23,428 nucleotides of DNA, from assembly GCA_039820405.1 (NCBI GenBank), contig JBCBQC010000097.1:1-23428 (forward strand), in the 5' to 3' direction. The notes beneath the pieces are model-generated. The model was not told the origin of the DNA, did not search any database, and worked only from the letters and a program-made list of their open reading frames with translations. Below, piece after piece: positions 1 to 7,662 of the stretch (positions are counted from its first letter, which is position 1; each line of letters opens with the position of its first letter). Source of the stretch: CALLVY01 sp937899855. Lineage in GTDB: Bacteria; Bacteroidota; Bacteroidia; Chitinophagales; Saprospiraceae. The position numbers and the translations under genes are program-made.

Positions 1-217
1 GGATACGCCCCTCGGGGAGGTCCTGGGGGATATCCGCATGCACTACGGCGCACAAGTTTTCGTCGACAATGGAGAGCTGATGAAGTGCCCCTTCACCAAC
101 GAATTTCAGGACGCTACAATCGAAGAGGTCCTCCAGGTGATCGTCAAAGTTTTTGGGTTTAAACTCGAACGCTTTCCACAGCAATCGTTCCGTTTGAACG
201 GCGGAAGCTGTAAATGA
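1..217 (+). CDS. FecR-family anti-sigma factor, C-terminal fragment (5' end outside window)
   Basis: Seen: an open frame enters at base 2 and ends at the TGA at 215-217. Its last ~71 residues read LGEVLGDIRMHYGAQVFVDN, then a stretch with IEEVLQVI. This matches the C-terminal domain (DUF4974 type) of Bacteroidota FecR proteins. Known of the family: FecR sits in the inner membrane, holds an ECF sigma factor and passes a signal from a TonB-dependent receptor through its periplasmic C-terminal part. The stop codon overlaps the ATG of the receptor gene (ATGA, 214-217), so the two are probably translationally coupled and form one signalling unit. The N-terminal half and the partner sigma factor must lie to the left of the window. 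Confidence 0.8.
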   Translation, partial: DTPLGEVLGDIRMHYGAQVFVDNGELMKCPFTNEFQDATIEEVLQVIVKVFGFKLERFPQQSFRLNGGSCK

Positions 218-2838
218 AAAGACAACGCATCCTATTTTTCTTATTCCTGCTGATTGGTTTACCGGCGAGTGAGGCGCAGTCCTTACTCGATCGCCGTTAC
301 GACTTTGTCGTCGACCAACTGACCATTCCCGAGGCCCTACGCGCCCTGAGTGACCAAACGGGGGTTTCCATCGCCTTTAGCGATGGTTTCTTTTCCACCG
401 ATAAAAGATGGACGCACCGCTTTCGCCAGCAAAAGCTCACGCACATTCTCAAGACCTTACTCCGCGCCACTCCCGTTCAGTTCGAACAATACGGCCAGCA
501 GATCATCATCAGCAAGCGCGCGCTCCCTCCCCCACGATACACCCTCAGTGGTTACATCCAAACCGTCGAAGACGGCGAAAAGCTCATTGCCGCCACCCTC
601 TACTGTCCGCAGCACCAAGCGGGTACCGTCACCAATGAGTACGGCTTTTTCAGCCTCCGACTCCCGGCGGGCAAAACGCGGTTGCGGGCCAGCTATCTGG
701 GAGCGGCGGAAAAGGAAATCGAAATCGAGCTGGGGGCCAACCGCGAGTTGCTCATCGAGCTGGAGCAATCGGTGACCCTGGCCGAAGTAGAAGTCGTACC
801 GGAGGAACGGCGCAGCCGCCAACTCTTTGGGGGGAGCCCCAGCGTCAGCGAGTGGGCCATCGGTCAGTTGGATCGGGCGCCCGACCTGGGCGGGGAATCG
901 GACCTCTTTCGGGCGGCTCAACTGATGCCCGGGGTACAAACCGGCGCCGATGGCCTGGGGGGCCTACACATCCGCGGGGGCAATCCCGATCAAAACCTCT
1001 TGCTACTCGACGGCGTCACGATCTACAATGCCAATCACCTACTGGGGATTTTCTCCATTTTCAATACCGAAGCCATCCGCGATGCCAAATTGGTCAAGGG
1101 CAATTTTTCGGCGCGCTACGGCGGTCGGATTTCTTCCGTCTTTGACGTACATACCCGGGAGGGCAACGAAAAAAATTGGGGGGGCGATATGGGGCTCGGG
1201 CTGGTCACCGCCCGGGCGACCATCGAGGGGCCCTTGTTCAAAAAACGGGGAGCCATCTTACTGAGTGCCCGGCGTACCCACCTCCCGCTCTTGTTCGAAA
1301 GGAGCATCCGAGACGTATTTTACCCCAGCGAACTGGGCAGCTTGAATTTCCGTTTTGTCGATATCAACGGCAAGATAAATTTCAAACTCTCCCCTCGCCA
1401 CCGCATCTTTTTGAGCTGGTACCAGGGTGGTGATGCCTTTGGTACCTTTCAGGACGAACGGCGCATCGAAGACGCTACCGAACGGTACAGCTCCTTCGAA
1501 AGCGAGCTGCGCTGGGGCAATCGCCTGACCTCCCTGCGGTGGAACTATCAGGGCAGCAACCGCTTCTTTCTGCAGTCGACCCTGGCCCATAGCCGTTACG
1601 TCTACAGCAATAGCACCTTGGAGGAAAACCTGGTGGAGCCCGACTCCGAACTGGTGGAAGGCGACTACGAATTGTTTCTTTTCGGGACCGGGATCATCGA
1701 CTGGGCCTTTAGTACGGATGCGCACTACACCCCTTCTCCCCAGCATTCCATCCGCTTGGGAGCTGGGCTGACGGTACACGAATTTACCCCCAATATCGGC
1801 TACGCCCAGGGCGACATTGCGGAACTCGAACAGGACGACGTCAGCCTCAGCTTTTTTGACGACCTTTTCGGGGAACCCGTCATCTACGCCCTATCCGCTC
1901 ACCTCTACGCCCAAGATGACTTTCGGGTGGGGCAAAAGTGGTGGATCAATGCCGGGCTACGGCTGTCGAGCTTCGCCACGGAGTTGCAAAATTATGCCAA
2001 TTTGGAACCCCGCCTCAGCTTGCGCTACCAGCTGGCCCCGCGCTGGCAGTTGCGTTGGGGGATGAGCCGGATGGTCCAGTACCTCCACCGCATTTCTCCC
2101 GCCGGCCTCACCAAACCGGACGACTTGTGGATTCCATCCAGCGATATTTTGGCCCCACAGCGGGCCTGGCAGGGCGACCTCGGCTTTAACTACGGCAATG
2201 CGGTGGACTGGGAATTGAGCGTAGAACTTTACGGCAAGTGGATGGACAATGTCCTGGCCTTTGACGATGAGACGAGTATCGTTGAGCTGTCCAGCGGCTT
2301 TGAAGACGATTTGTACAGCGGAACGGGGCGGGCGGTGGGCCTGGAAGTACTCTTGAGGCGGGAGTTTCGCCGGACGGGAGGACAACTGGGGTACAACCTC
2401 GCCTGGACCAACCGCCAATTCGACGGCATCAATCTCGATGCCCCCTTCCCGTTCATTTACGATCGCCGTCACCAGCTGAGTCTGTTTTTGTTTCACCAGT
2501 TCAACGATCACTTCGAGCTGTCGCTCGCCTGGCTTTTTGGCAGCCAGCACCCCGTCATCGCCCTATCGGAAGACCTGACCACGGGCTTTAATCGCCTCCC
2601 CGTCGATCCCGCGGGCCAGCGCAACCAAACGCGCAATCGCCCCTATCACCGCCTCGACCTGAGCGCTCGCTACCAGCTCACCGGGCCCCATTTCCAACAC
2701 CGTTTCAAGGCTGGCCTCTACAACAGCTACAACCGCACCAACGAAGCCCTGCAACGCCCTCAAGAAGACAGTGACGAACGGGAGGCCGTTGCTTTTCTCC
2801 CCTTTCTCCCCGCTTTTTCGTATTTGCTGCGGTTTTAG
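214..2838 (+). CDS. TonB-dependent outer-membrane receptor with STN signalling domain (FecA-like)
   Basis: Seen, 874 residues: signal peptide at ~1-22 (two basic residues, Leu/Phe core, ASEAQS); an STN-like secretin/TonB domain at ~28-100; a carboxypeptidase-regulatory-like beta-sandwich at ~108-190 containing VTNEYGFFSLRLPAG; a plug at ~215-320 with LHIRGGNPDQNLLLLDG and NFSARYGGRISS; then a ~540-residue beta-barrel ending in a terminal Phe (SYLLRF), as outer-membrane barrels do. Known: receptors with an STN domain import a substrate and also signal through FecR to an ECF sigma factor. The ATGA overlap with the upstream fecR-like gene supports that role. The substrate cannot be told from sequence; no partner SusD gene follows, which argues against a classical polysaccharide-utilisation pair. 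It could transport a metal chelate, peptide or protein-derived substrate. Confidence 0.9.
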   Translation: MKRQRILFFLFLLIGLPASEAQSLLDRRYDFVVDQLTIPEALRALSDQTGVSIAFSDGFFSTDKRWTHRFRQQKLTHILKTLLRATPVQFEQYGQQIIISKRALPPPRYTLSGYIQTVEDGEKLIAATLYCPQHQAGTVTNEYGFFSLRLPAGKTRLRASYLGAAEKEIEIELGANRELLIELEQSVTLAEVEVVPEERRSRQLFGGSPSVSEWAIGQLDRAPDLGGESDLFRAAQLMPGVQTGADGLGGLHIRGGNPDQNLLLLDGVTIYNANHLLGIFSIFNTEAIRDAKLVKGNFSARYGGRISSVFDVHTREGNEKNWGGDMGLGLVTARATIEGPLFKKRGAILLSARRTHLPLLFERSIRDVFYPSELGSLNFRFVDINGKINFKLSPRHRIFLSWYQGGDAFGTFQDERRIEDATERYSSFESELRWGNRLTSLRWNYQGSNRFFLQSTLAHSRYVYSNSTLEENLVEPDSELVEGDYELFLFGTGIIDWAFSTDAHYTPSPQHSIRLGAGLTVHEFTPNIGYAQGDIAELEQDDVSLSFFDDLFGEPVIYALSAHLYAQDDFRVGQKWWINAGLRLSSFATELQNYANLEPRLSLRYQLAPRWQLRWGMSRMVQYLHRISPAGLTKPDDLWIPSSDILAPQRAWQGDLGFNYGNAVDWELSVELYGKWMDNVLAFDDETSIVELSSGFEDDLYSGTGRAVGLEVLLRREFRRTGGQLGYNLAWTNRQFDGINLDAPFPFIYDRRHQLSLFLFHQFNDHFELSLAWLFGSQHPVIALSEDLTTGFNRLPVDPAGQRNQTRNRPYHRLDLSARYQLTGPHFQHRFKAGLYNSYNRTNEALQRPQEDSDEREAVAFLPFLPAFSYLLRF

Positions 2839-2896
2839 ATTGGCTTTTCCAAAAATTTCCAAAAAATTTTCAAAAAAAATCTACCCCACCGTGGGG
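2839..2896. promoter_or_regulatory. Phased A-tracts with adjacent GC hairpin (possible curved DNA)
   Basis: Just after the receptor gene there are A-runs of 5, 6 and 8 bases at 2851-2855, 2861-2866 and 2872-2879. Their centres are about 10.5 and 12 bases apart, close to one helical turn, the classic arrangement for intrinsically bent DNA. They abut a small hairpin (CCCCA 2884-2888, TGGGG 2892-2896). The rest of the spacer to the lipoprotein gene (2897-3053) shows nothing I recognise. No function is proven. The element could be part of the lipoprotein promoter region or the tail of the receptor transcript. Confidence 0.35.
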
Positions 2897-3053
2897 GATG
2901 CCTCCCGCCCATTTGTCTGGAGTGCGTAATTCAAGTTAGGAAACTGTTTACCAAGCGCCATCTCCACGACCTCGCCGGCAACACCACGTTGATTTGGCCC
3001 TTGACAATCCTCGACTTGCATTCGGAATTTTTCAAAAATCTAAACCTTCATTT

Positions 3054-4067
3054 ATGAATCGATCAATCAATGTTTTGGGTCTCTTCGGCTTGGCCGTTCT
3101 CCTCTTTTCCGCACTCAGCTCCTGCAACAAGGAAAAAATGAATGACCTCAGTCCCAGCAGTACCCAGCAAAAAACATCGGTCAATACCACTCCCAATAAC
3201 CAACAGCAGCAAAGCGCCTCCATGGACAACTTCGACGGCAGCTGTTTCGAACTGGTTTTCCCGCTTGGCGTCAGCTTCCCCGACGGCTCCCAAGTCTCCG
3301 TCGCCTCCGAAGAGGAGCTGGAAAACCTCGTCGACAGCTGGTACGAAGACCAAGGTGAGGAAAGCGAGGAGGATCTCGATTTTGTCTACCCCATCAGCGT
3401 GATTCTCGAGGATGGCAGCAGCAGCAGCATCAATGATTTTGAAACCTTCGAAGCGCTCTTTGAGGCCTGCTATGAAGAGGAATACGAAGAGGAGCACGGC
3501 GAGGAAATTTGTTTTGACCTGGTCTATCCGGTGGTTATCCTTTTCCCCGACGGTAGCAGCAGCAGTGTCGACGGCGACGAAGCCCTGGAGCTGGCCGTCG
3601 ATGCCTGGTACGATGCCAACCCCGATTCCGAGGATGATCCTACCTTACAGTTTCCCATCGAAGTCAGTTTTGAGGATGGGGAGACCGAAACGGTCAACGA
3701 CGAAGAGGAACTGGACGACCTGTGGGAAGACTGTTTGGACGAGGAGCACGGCGAATGCTTCGAGTTGGTCTTTCCCCTCTCCATTGACCTGCCCGGACAA
3801 GGTGCCGTTTCCGTTGCCAATGAGGAGGAACTGGAAAATGTAGTGGAGGCTTGGTTCGATGCGAATCCCGACAGCGAGGACGATCCCGACTTTGTGTACC
3901 CCATCGAAGTGAGCTACGAAGATGGTACGGTGGTCCCAGTGGCCGATGCGGAAGCATTGGAGGAACTCCTGGAAGAATGCTACGACGAATGTGATATCGA
4001 TGGGGAGGATGTCAGTATGGGGATCCGTTCGGCGGTCGTACCTCGGATGGTCTACCAAAAGCGTTAA
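3054..4067 (+). CDS. Acidic repeat lipoprotein, function unknown
   Basis: Seen, 337 residues: N-terminal signal with lipobox LSSC (Cys24), so export and lipidation by signal peptidase II are expected. A low-complexity Ser/Thr/Gln/Asn linker covers ~25-63. Three tandem repeats begin at Cys64, Cys153 and Cys235. Each has an A half (C-F-[E/D]-L-V-[F/Y]-P, EEELEN-type acidic helix, W-[Y/F]) and a B half (YPI-V-EDG, ending near a Cys). The protein is extremely rich in Glu and Asp. I chose the ATG at 3054 because it gives a clean signal peptide; an in-frame TTG at 2994 would add 20 residues that spoil it. I recognise no named domain. The gene follows a STN receptor and ends at a strong terminator, so it may be co-regulated with the receptor. 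A surface calcium-binding, adhesive or ligand-capture role is conceivable but not shown. Confidence 0.8.
   Translation: MNRSINVLGLFGLAVLLFSALSSCNKEKMNDLSPSSTQQKTSVNTTPNNQQQQSASMDNFDGSCFELVFPLGVSFPDGSQVSVASEEELENLVDSWYEDQGEESEEDLDFVYPISVILEDGSSSSINDFETFEALFEACYEEEYEEEHGEEICFDLVYPVVILFPDGSSSSVDGDEALELAVDAWYDANPDSEDDPTLQFPIEVSFEDGETETVNDEEELDDLWEDCLDEEHGECFELVFPLSIDLPGQGAVSVANEEELENVVEAWFDANPDSEDDPDFVYPIEVSYEDGTVVPVADAEALEELLEECYDECDIDGEDVSMGIRSAVVPRMVYQKR
3243..3992 (+). repeat. Three tandem protein-coding repeats (each two half-units)
   Basis: Repeat units start at codons 3243, 3510 and 3756 (89, 82 and ~75-82 residues). The protein motifs recur while the DNA has drifted. The peptide DANPDSEDDP is identical in units 2 and 3, yet its codons differ in six of ten positions, including a TCC/AGC serine switch. 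This indicates an old duplication kept by selection on protein sequence, not a recent slippage repeat. Confidence 0.8.
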
Positions 4068-4109
4068 CCTTTGAGTCTAATCAGCAAATCTGCTAGAAAA
4101 TAGGTGTTG

Positions 4110-4142
4110 TCCCTCATCGCATTCGTGGTGAGGGATTTTTTT
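4110..4142 (+). terminator. Rho-independent terminator after the acidic lipoprotein gene
   Basis: A 9-bp stem (TCCCTCATC at 4110-4118 with GGTGAGGGA at 4127-4135, one G-T pair) closes an 8-base loop and is followed by seven T (4136-4142). It lies 42 bases after the lipoprotein stop codon. It should separate that transcript from the molybdenum-cofactor operon downstream. Confidence 0.88.
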
Positions 4143-4207
4143 GTGGATACCCGCCCAATCGTAACGACGCGGGCGAACCGAAATAAGCTTCACATCTTTA
4201 CTATGTA

Positions 4208-4274
4208 GGGGTATTTTTCGTATCTTACCCTATTGCAAGGCGCCGCAAATGGCGGGGAATACCGCCCGCGATAG
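4208..4274 (+). promoter_or_regulatory. Structured leader candidate upstream of the Moco operon
   Basis: In the 288-base gap before the xdhC-like gene, several complementary segments cluster. GGGTA 4209-4213 can pair with TACCC 4226-4230. CTATTGC 4230-4236 can pair with GCGATAG 4268-4274 (one G-T), enclosing GGCGG 4251-4255 paired with CCGCC 4262-4266 around a 6-base loop. This could be a folded 5' leader. It does not obviously match the Moco riboswitch as I know it, and no promoter was identified with confidence. The rest of the gap (4143-4207, 4275-4355) holds nothing I recognise. Confidence 0.3.
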
Positions 4275-4355
4275 GAGCGCTGCGCCGGACACTTTTTAGT
4301 TGCTCGACAGCCCCCCACTCTAAAGCAGTAGTGGCTGTTGAAGACCTCATTGACC

Positions 4356-5453
4356 ATGAAGGAAATCCGTAAGATTATCAAAGCCTACGACGAGTGGCGC
4401 CGAATGGGTGACGCCATGGCTTTGGCCACGGTGGTCAAAGTCGAAGAATCCTCTTACCGACGGATCGGCGCCCGCATGTTGGTGAGTGCCTCGGGGCTGT
4501 TCGTAGGTGGCATCAGTGGTGGCTGCCTGGAAGGCGATGCGCTCAAAAAAGCCAAGTTCGCCATTCACCGCAGGACGGCCTCCAAAGTCGTTTACGATAC
4601 CCTCGACGAAGACGATTACCAAATCGGAATTGGCCTGGGTTGTAACGGCCGGATCGAAATCCTCTTTAGCCCCCTCAATCTCGAAGACCCCAACAACCCC
4701 GTCGAATTGCTCCGGCGGGTCATCGAGGCCAACCAAGTGGCCATCCTCCTCAAGATTATCGATGCCCGGGATACCGCCCTGCTGGGAGCCAATCACCTCT
4801 TGCTCGATCCCCGGACTGCCCCCTCCCTAGCCACGCTGCCCGAGGCTCCCTTGCGAGCGGCGGTAGCGGAGGTGAGGGGAAGAAAAAAGCCCAAGGTGTA
4901 CCACCTGGACGAAGCGGAGGCCGAGGTGCTGGTGGAATACCTCCGACCCGAAACCCGCTTGGTGATTTTTGGCAACAACTACGACGTGAATGCCATGATC
5001 GGGGTGGCTCGGGAATTGGGCTGGCAAATCTCGGTGGTGGCTAAGAAGGAAAAGATCCTCAAATCCATCTCGCGAGCGGTTCACAAAACCTACGACTACA
5101 GCGAGGTGGAGCAGATTCCCCGCGACGAACACACCGCCGTCATCCACATGACGCACGACTACGCCTGGGATCTCAAGATGCTGCCCCACTTTATCCGGGG
5201 CCCCATCCCCTACGTTGGTCTCCTGGGTCCACGCAAACGTTTTGACAAACTCAACCGCGAACTCCGGGACAATGGCCTCGACGCTGATCTGGCCGAGCTG
5301 GTTCACCTCCACGCGCCGGTGGGCCTGGACATTGGGGCCGAGTCGCCAGAAGAAATCTCACTGTCCATCGCCGCCGAAATCCTAAGCGTGTTTCGACAAC
5401 GCAACGGAAAAAAACTCAAATTTCGCCCCGGTACCATTCACGAAAGGGAATAA
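4356..5453 (+). CDS. XdhC/CoxI-family molybdoenzyme maturation protein
   Basis: Seen, 365 residues: an N-terminal XdhC domain with SSYRRIGARMLV and GGISGGCLEGD (conserved Cys); a C-terminal Rossmann-type part with LVIFGNNYDVNAM; then YVGLLGPRKRF and APVGLDIGAESPEEISLSIA near the end, the usual order of the family. Known: XdhC binds molybdenum cofactor, helps its sulfuration and inserts it into xanthine-oxidase-family enzymes; CoxI and CoxF of CO dehydrogenase clusters belong here. I chose the ATG at 4356; a TTG at 4338 would add six residues with no better support. moaA starts three bases after the stop, so this is the first gene of a xdhC-moaA-moeA operon. Its likely client is the CO dehydrogenase encoded on the opposite strand nearby. 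Confidence 0.9.
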   Translation: MKEIRKIIKAYDEWRRMGDAMALATVVKVEESSYRRIGARMLVSASGLFVGGISGGCLEGDALKKAKFAIHRRTASKVVYDTLDEDDYQIGIGLGCNGRIEILFSPLNLEDPNNPVELLRRVIEANQVAILLKIIDARDTALLGANHLLLDPRTAPSLATLPEAPLRAAVAEVRGRKKPKVYHLDEAEAEVLVEYLRPETRLVIFGNNYDVNAMIGVARELGWQISVVAKKEKILKSISRAVHKTYDYSEVEQIPRDEHTAVIHMTHDYAWDLKMLPHFIRGPIPYVGLLGPRKRFDKLNRELRDNGLDADLAELVHLHAPVGLDIGAESPEEISLSIAAEILSVFRQRNGKKLKFRPGTIHERE

Positions 5454-5456
5454 GCC

Positions 5457-6443
5457 ATGATCGACAACCACCAGCGCACCGTCAACTACCTCCGGCTCGC
5501 CGTTACCGACCGCTGCAACCTGCGTTGCTTTTACTGCATGCCAGAAGAAGGCATCAACTTCGTCGAACGCCGGGAACTGTTGACCTACGAAGAAATGCTC
5601 CACCTCATTCGCCTGATGGCCGAACTGGGCATCAAAAAGGTCCGCATCACCGGAGGGGAGCCCTTCGTTCGCAAAAACCTCCTGGGATTTATCCGTCGCC
5701 TGGTCCGCATTCCGGGCATTGAGTCCGTCCCCATGACCACCAATGGTACCCTCACCCGCCGCCACCTCGACGAACTGGTTGGCCTCGGCATCCGCTCCTT
5801 CAACCTCAGCATCGATAGCCTCGACCGCCAGCGCTTTCACCACATTACCCGCCGCGACTACCTGCCCGAAGTCCTGGCTTGCCTCTACGACATGATCGAC
5901 CGGGGGCTCGATGTCAAGCTCAATGCCGTCGTAATGAAAGACAAGAACATCGCGGACATTCTACCCATGGTCGAGCTGACCCGCGAACGTGATATTGCAG
6001 TGCGGTTTATCGAAGAAATGCCCTTTAATGGCTCGGGGCCCCACTCCACCCAACTGGAATGGAATTACCTCAAAATCCTCGATCACATCAGCAATGCCCA
6101 TCCCCAAATCGAAAAACTCGTCGACGCCCCCTTTTCGACCTCCCGCAACTACCGCATCGCTGGTTTTCGAGGCAGCTTTGGCATCATCCCCGCCTACAGC
6201 CGGAGCTTTTGTGGAACCTGTAATCGCTTGCGAATGACGCCCCAGGGGCTGATCAAAACCTGTTTGTACGATCGGGGGGTGTTCAACCTCCGCGACCTAC
6301 TCCGGGCCCAAGCCAGCGACGCCGATCTCAAAATCGCCATCCAAGAGGCCGTAGGCAGTAGATCCAAGGATGGCTTCGAGGCCGAGGCCAAGAGCCGCCA
6401 ACGGGGCAAAACCTTTGAATCGATGGCCAGCATCGGCGGCTAG
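5457..6443 (+). CDS. moaA: GTP 3',8-cyclase MoaA (molybdopterin synthesis, step 1)
   Basis: Seen, 328 residues, the normal family length: the radical-SAM cluster motif CNLRCFYC (Cys20, Cys24, Cys27); VRITGGEPFVRKNL; the second 4Fe-4S site with Cys252, Cys255 and Cys269 (SFCGTCNRLR and the Cys before LYD); and the C-terminal Gly-Gly that MoaA needs. Known: it converts GTP to 3',8-cyclo-GTP in the cytosol, the first committed step to molybdopterin; MoaC acts next. It lies three bases behind the xdhC-like gene and 22 bases before moeA, on one transcript. moaC, moaE, moaD and mog are not in this window and must be elsewhere. Confidence 0.97.
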   Translation: MIDNHQRTVNYLRLAVTDRCNLRCFYCMPEEGINFVERRELLTYEEMLHLIRLMAELGIKKVRITGGEPFVRKNLLGFIRRLVRIPGIESVPMTTNGTLTRRHLDELVGLGIRSFNLSIDSLDRQRFHHITRRDYLPEVLACLYDMIDRGLDVKLNAVVMKDKNIADILPMVELTRERDIAVRFIEEMPFNGSGPHSTQLEWNYLKILDHISNAHPQIEKLVDAPFSTSRNYRIAGFRGSFGIIPAYSRSFCGTCNRLRMTPQGLIKTCLYDRGVFNLRDLLRAQASDADLKIAIQEAVGSRSKDGFEAEAKSRQRGKTFESMASIGG

Positions 6444-6465
6444 CTCCACTAAGAAAAAGCACCCT

Positions 6466-7662
6466 ATGATTGAAGTCCAAGAGGCACTCGACCTCGTTTA
6501 TCAGCACCGCGTAGATTTGGGTAGCGAACGTATTCCGCTCTCCCGTGCGCTACACCGCGTCCTCAAAGAGGACTGGCATTCCGATCGCGACCTCCCCCCC
6601 TACAATCGCGTGACCATGGATGGCATTGCCATTGCCCACGCCGCCTGGGAAGGGGGCCAACGGCGTTTTCCCATCGTGGGGGTCGCCGCGGCGGGCATGT
6701 CCCAACGGATCCTGGAAGACCCTAGCACTTGCCTCGAAGCCATGACCGGCGCCATGCTGCCCCGGGACAGCGATACCGTTATCCGCTACGAAGACCTGCA
6801 CATCGAGGAGGGATACGCTACCGTGCAAGCCGATTGGGTGAATTTCCGGCAGAACGTACACTTTCAAGGAATGGACCGAGCGGCGGGTAGTCTGATTGTA
6901 AAAGCCAACACCCGGATCTCCGCCGCCGAGATTGGGGTGGGGGCCAGCATCGGCAAACACCAGGTAGAAGTAGCCCGACTGCCCCGAACCATCGTCATCT
7001 CCACGGGGAACGAATTGGTGGAGATTGACCAGTCTCCCCTCCTCCACCAGATTCGACGGTCCAACGTCTACCGGCTGATGACCAGCCTGCAAGCCTATCA
7101 GATCCAAGCGGATATGGATCACCTCCAGGATGAACCGGAGCAAATCCGCGAAAAACTCCGTGGCTATCTCGATCGGTACGACGTCATTATTCTGAGCGGT
7201 GGGGTGTCGAAGGGAAAGTACGATTACCTTCCCCGAATTTTAGCCGAGCTGCAAGTAGAAAAACTGTTTCACCGGATCAAACAACGCCCCGGCAAACCTT
7301 TTTGGTTTGGACGGCTGGGGAATTCCTGTACCATCTTTGCCCTCCCGGGCAATCCCGTTTCTTCCTTCCTTTGTATGCAACGTTATTTTCGTCCCTGGTT
7401 GGAATGGAGTCAGGGAGGAGCCCTGAGCCCCGTCCCTAGTGCCGTACTTCAGGAGGAAGTATACTTCAAACCAGACCTGACTTATTTTCTGGAGGTGAGC
7501 ACCAGCTACGACGAACGAGGGAGGATACTGGCCCAGCCCCAACGGGGCAACGGTTCGGGGGACCTGGCCAATCTCGTGGATGCGGATGCCTTTATCGAAC
7601 TGCCCCGGGGTAGGGAGGTGTACGCCGCCGGCGAAGTTTTTCCCATTTACTTCTACCGCTAA
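6466..7662 (+). CDS. moeA: Molybdopterin molybdenumtransferase MoeA
   Basis: Seen, 398 residues, typical for MoeA: LPPYNRVTMDGIAI near the N-terminus, ISTGNELVE, ILSGGVSKGKYDYLP, RIKQRPGKPFWFG and FALPGNPVSSF in the expected order, then a C-terminal beta-barrel domain. Known: MoeA inserts molybdate into adenylylated molybdopterin, giving active Mo-molybdopterin. I chose the ATG at 6466, 22 bases after moaA; an upstream in-frame extension to 6370 would overlap moaA and adds a low-complexity Arg/Pro/Ala segment. The TAA (7660-7662) overlaps the stop codon of the convergent coxF-like gene (7659-7661), leaving no room for a dedicated terminator between the two operons. Confidence 0.96.
   Translation: MIEVQEALDLVYQHRVDLGSERIPLSRALHRVLKEDWHSDRDLPPYNRVTMDGIAIAHAAWEGGQRRFPIVGVAAAGMSQRILEDPSTCLEAMTGAMLPRDSDTVIRYEDLHIEEGYATVQADWVNFRQNVHFQGMDRAAGSLIVKANTRISAAEIGVGASIGKHQVEVARLPRTIVISTGNELVEIDQSPLLHQIRRSNVYRLMTSLQAYQIQADMDHLQDEPEQIREKLRGYLDRYDVIILSGGVSKGKYDYLPRILAELQVEKLFHRIKQRPGKPFWFGRLGNSCTIFALPGNPVSSFLCMQRYFRPWLEWSQGGALSPVPSAVLQEEVYFKPDLTYFLEVSTSYDERGRILAQPQRGNGSGDLANLVDADAFIELPRGREVYAAGEVFPIYFYR

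Noticed and set aside
2884..2896. Possible terminator for a minus-strand gene
   Set aside because: The hairpin is followed by T on the minus strand, but no convincing minus-strand gene lies upstream, so it was not called a terminator.
4143..4355. Canonical Moco riboswitch
   Set aside because: Pairing segments exist, but the sequence does not resemble the conserved core that I know, so only an unnamed leader was recorded.
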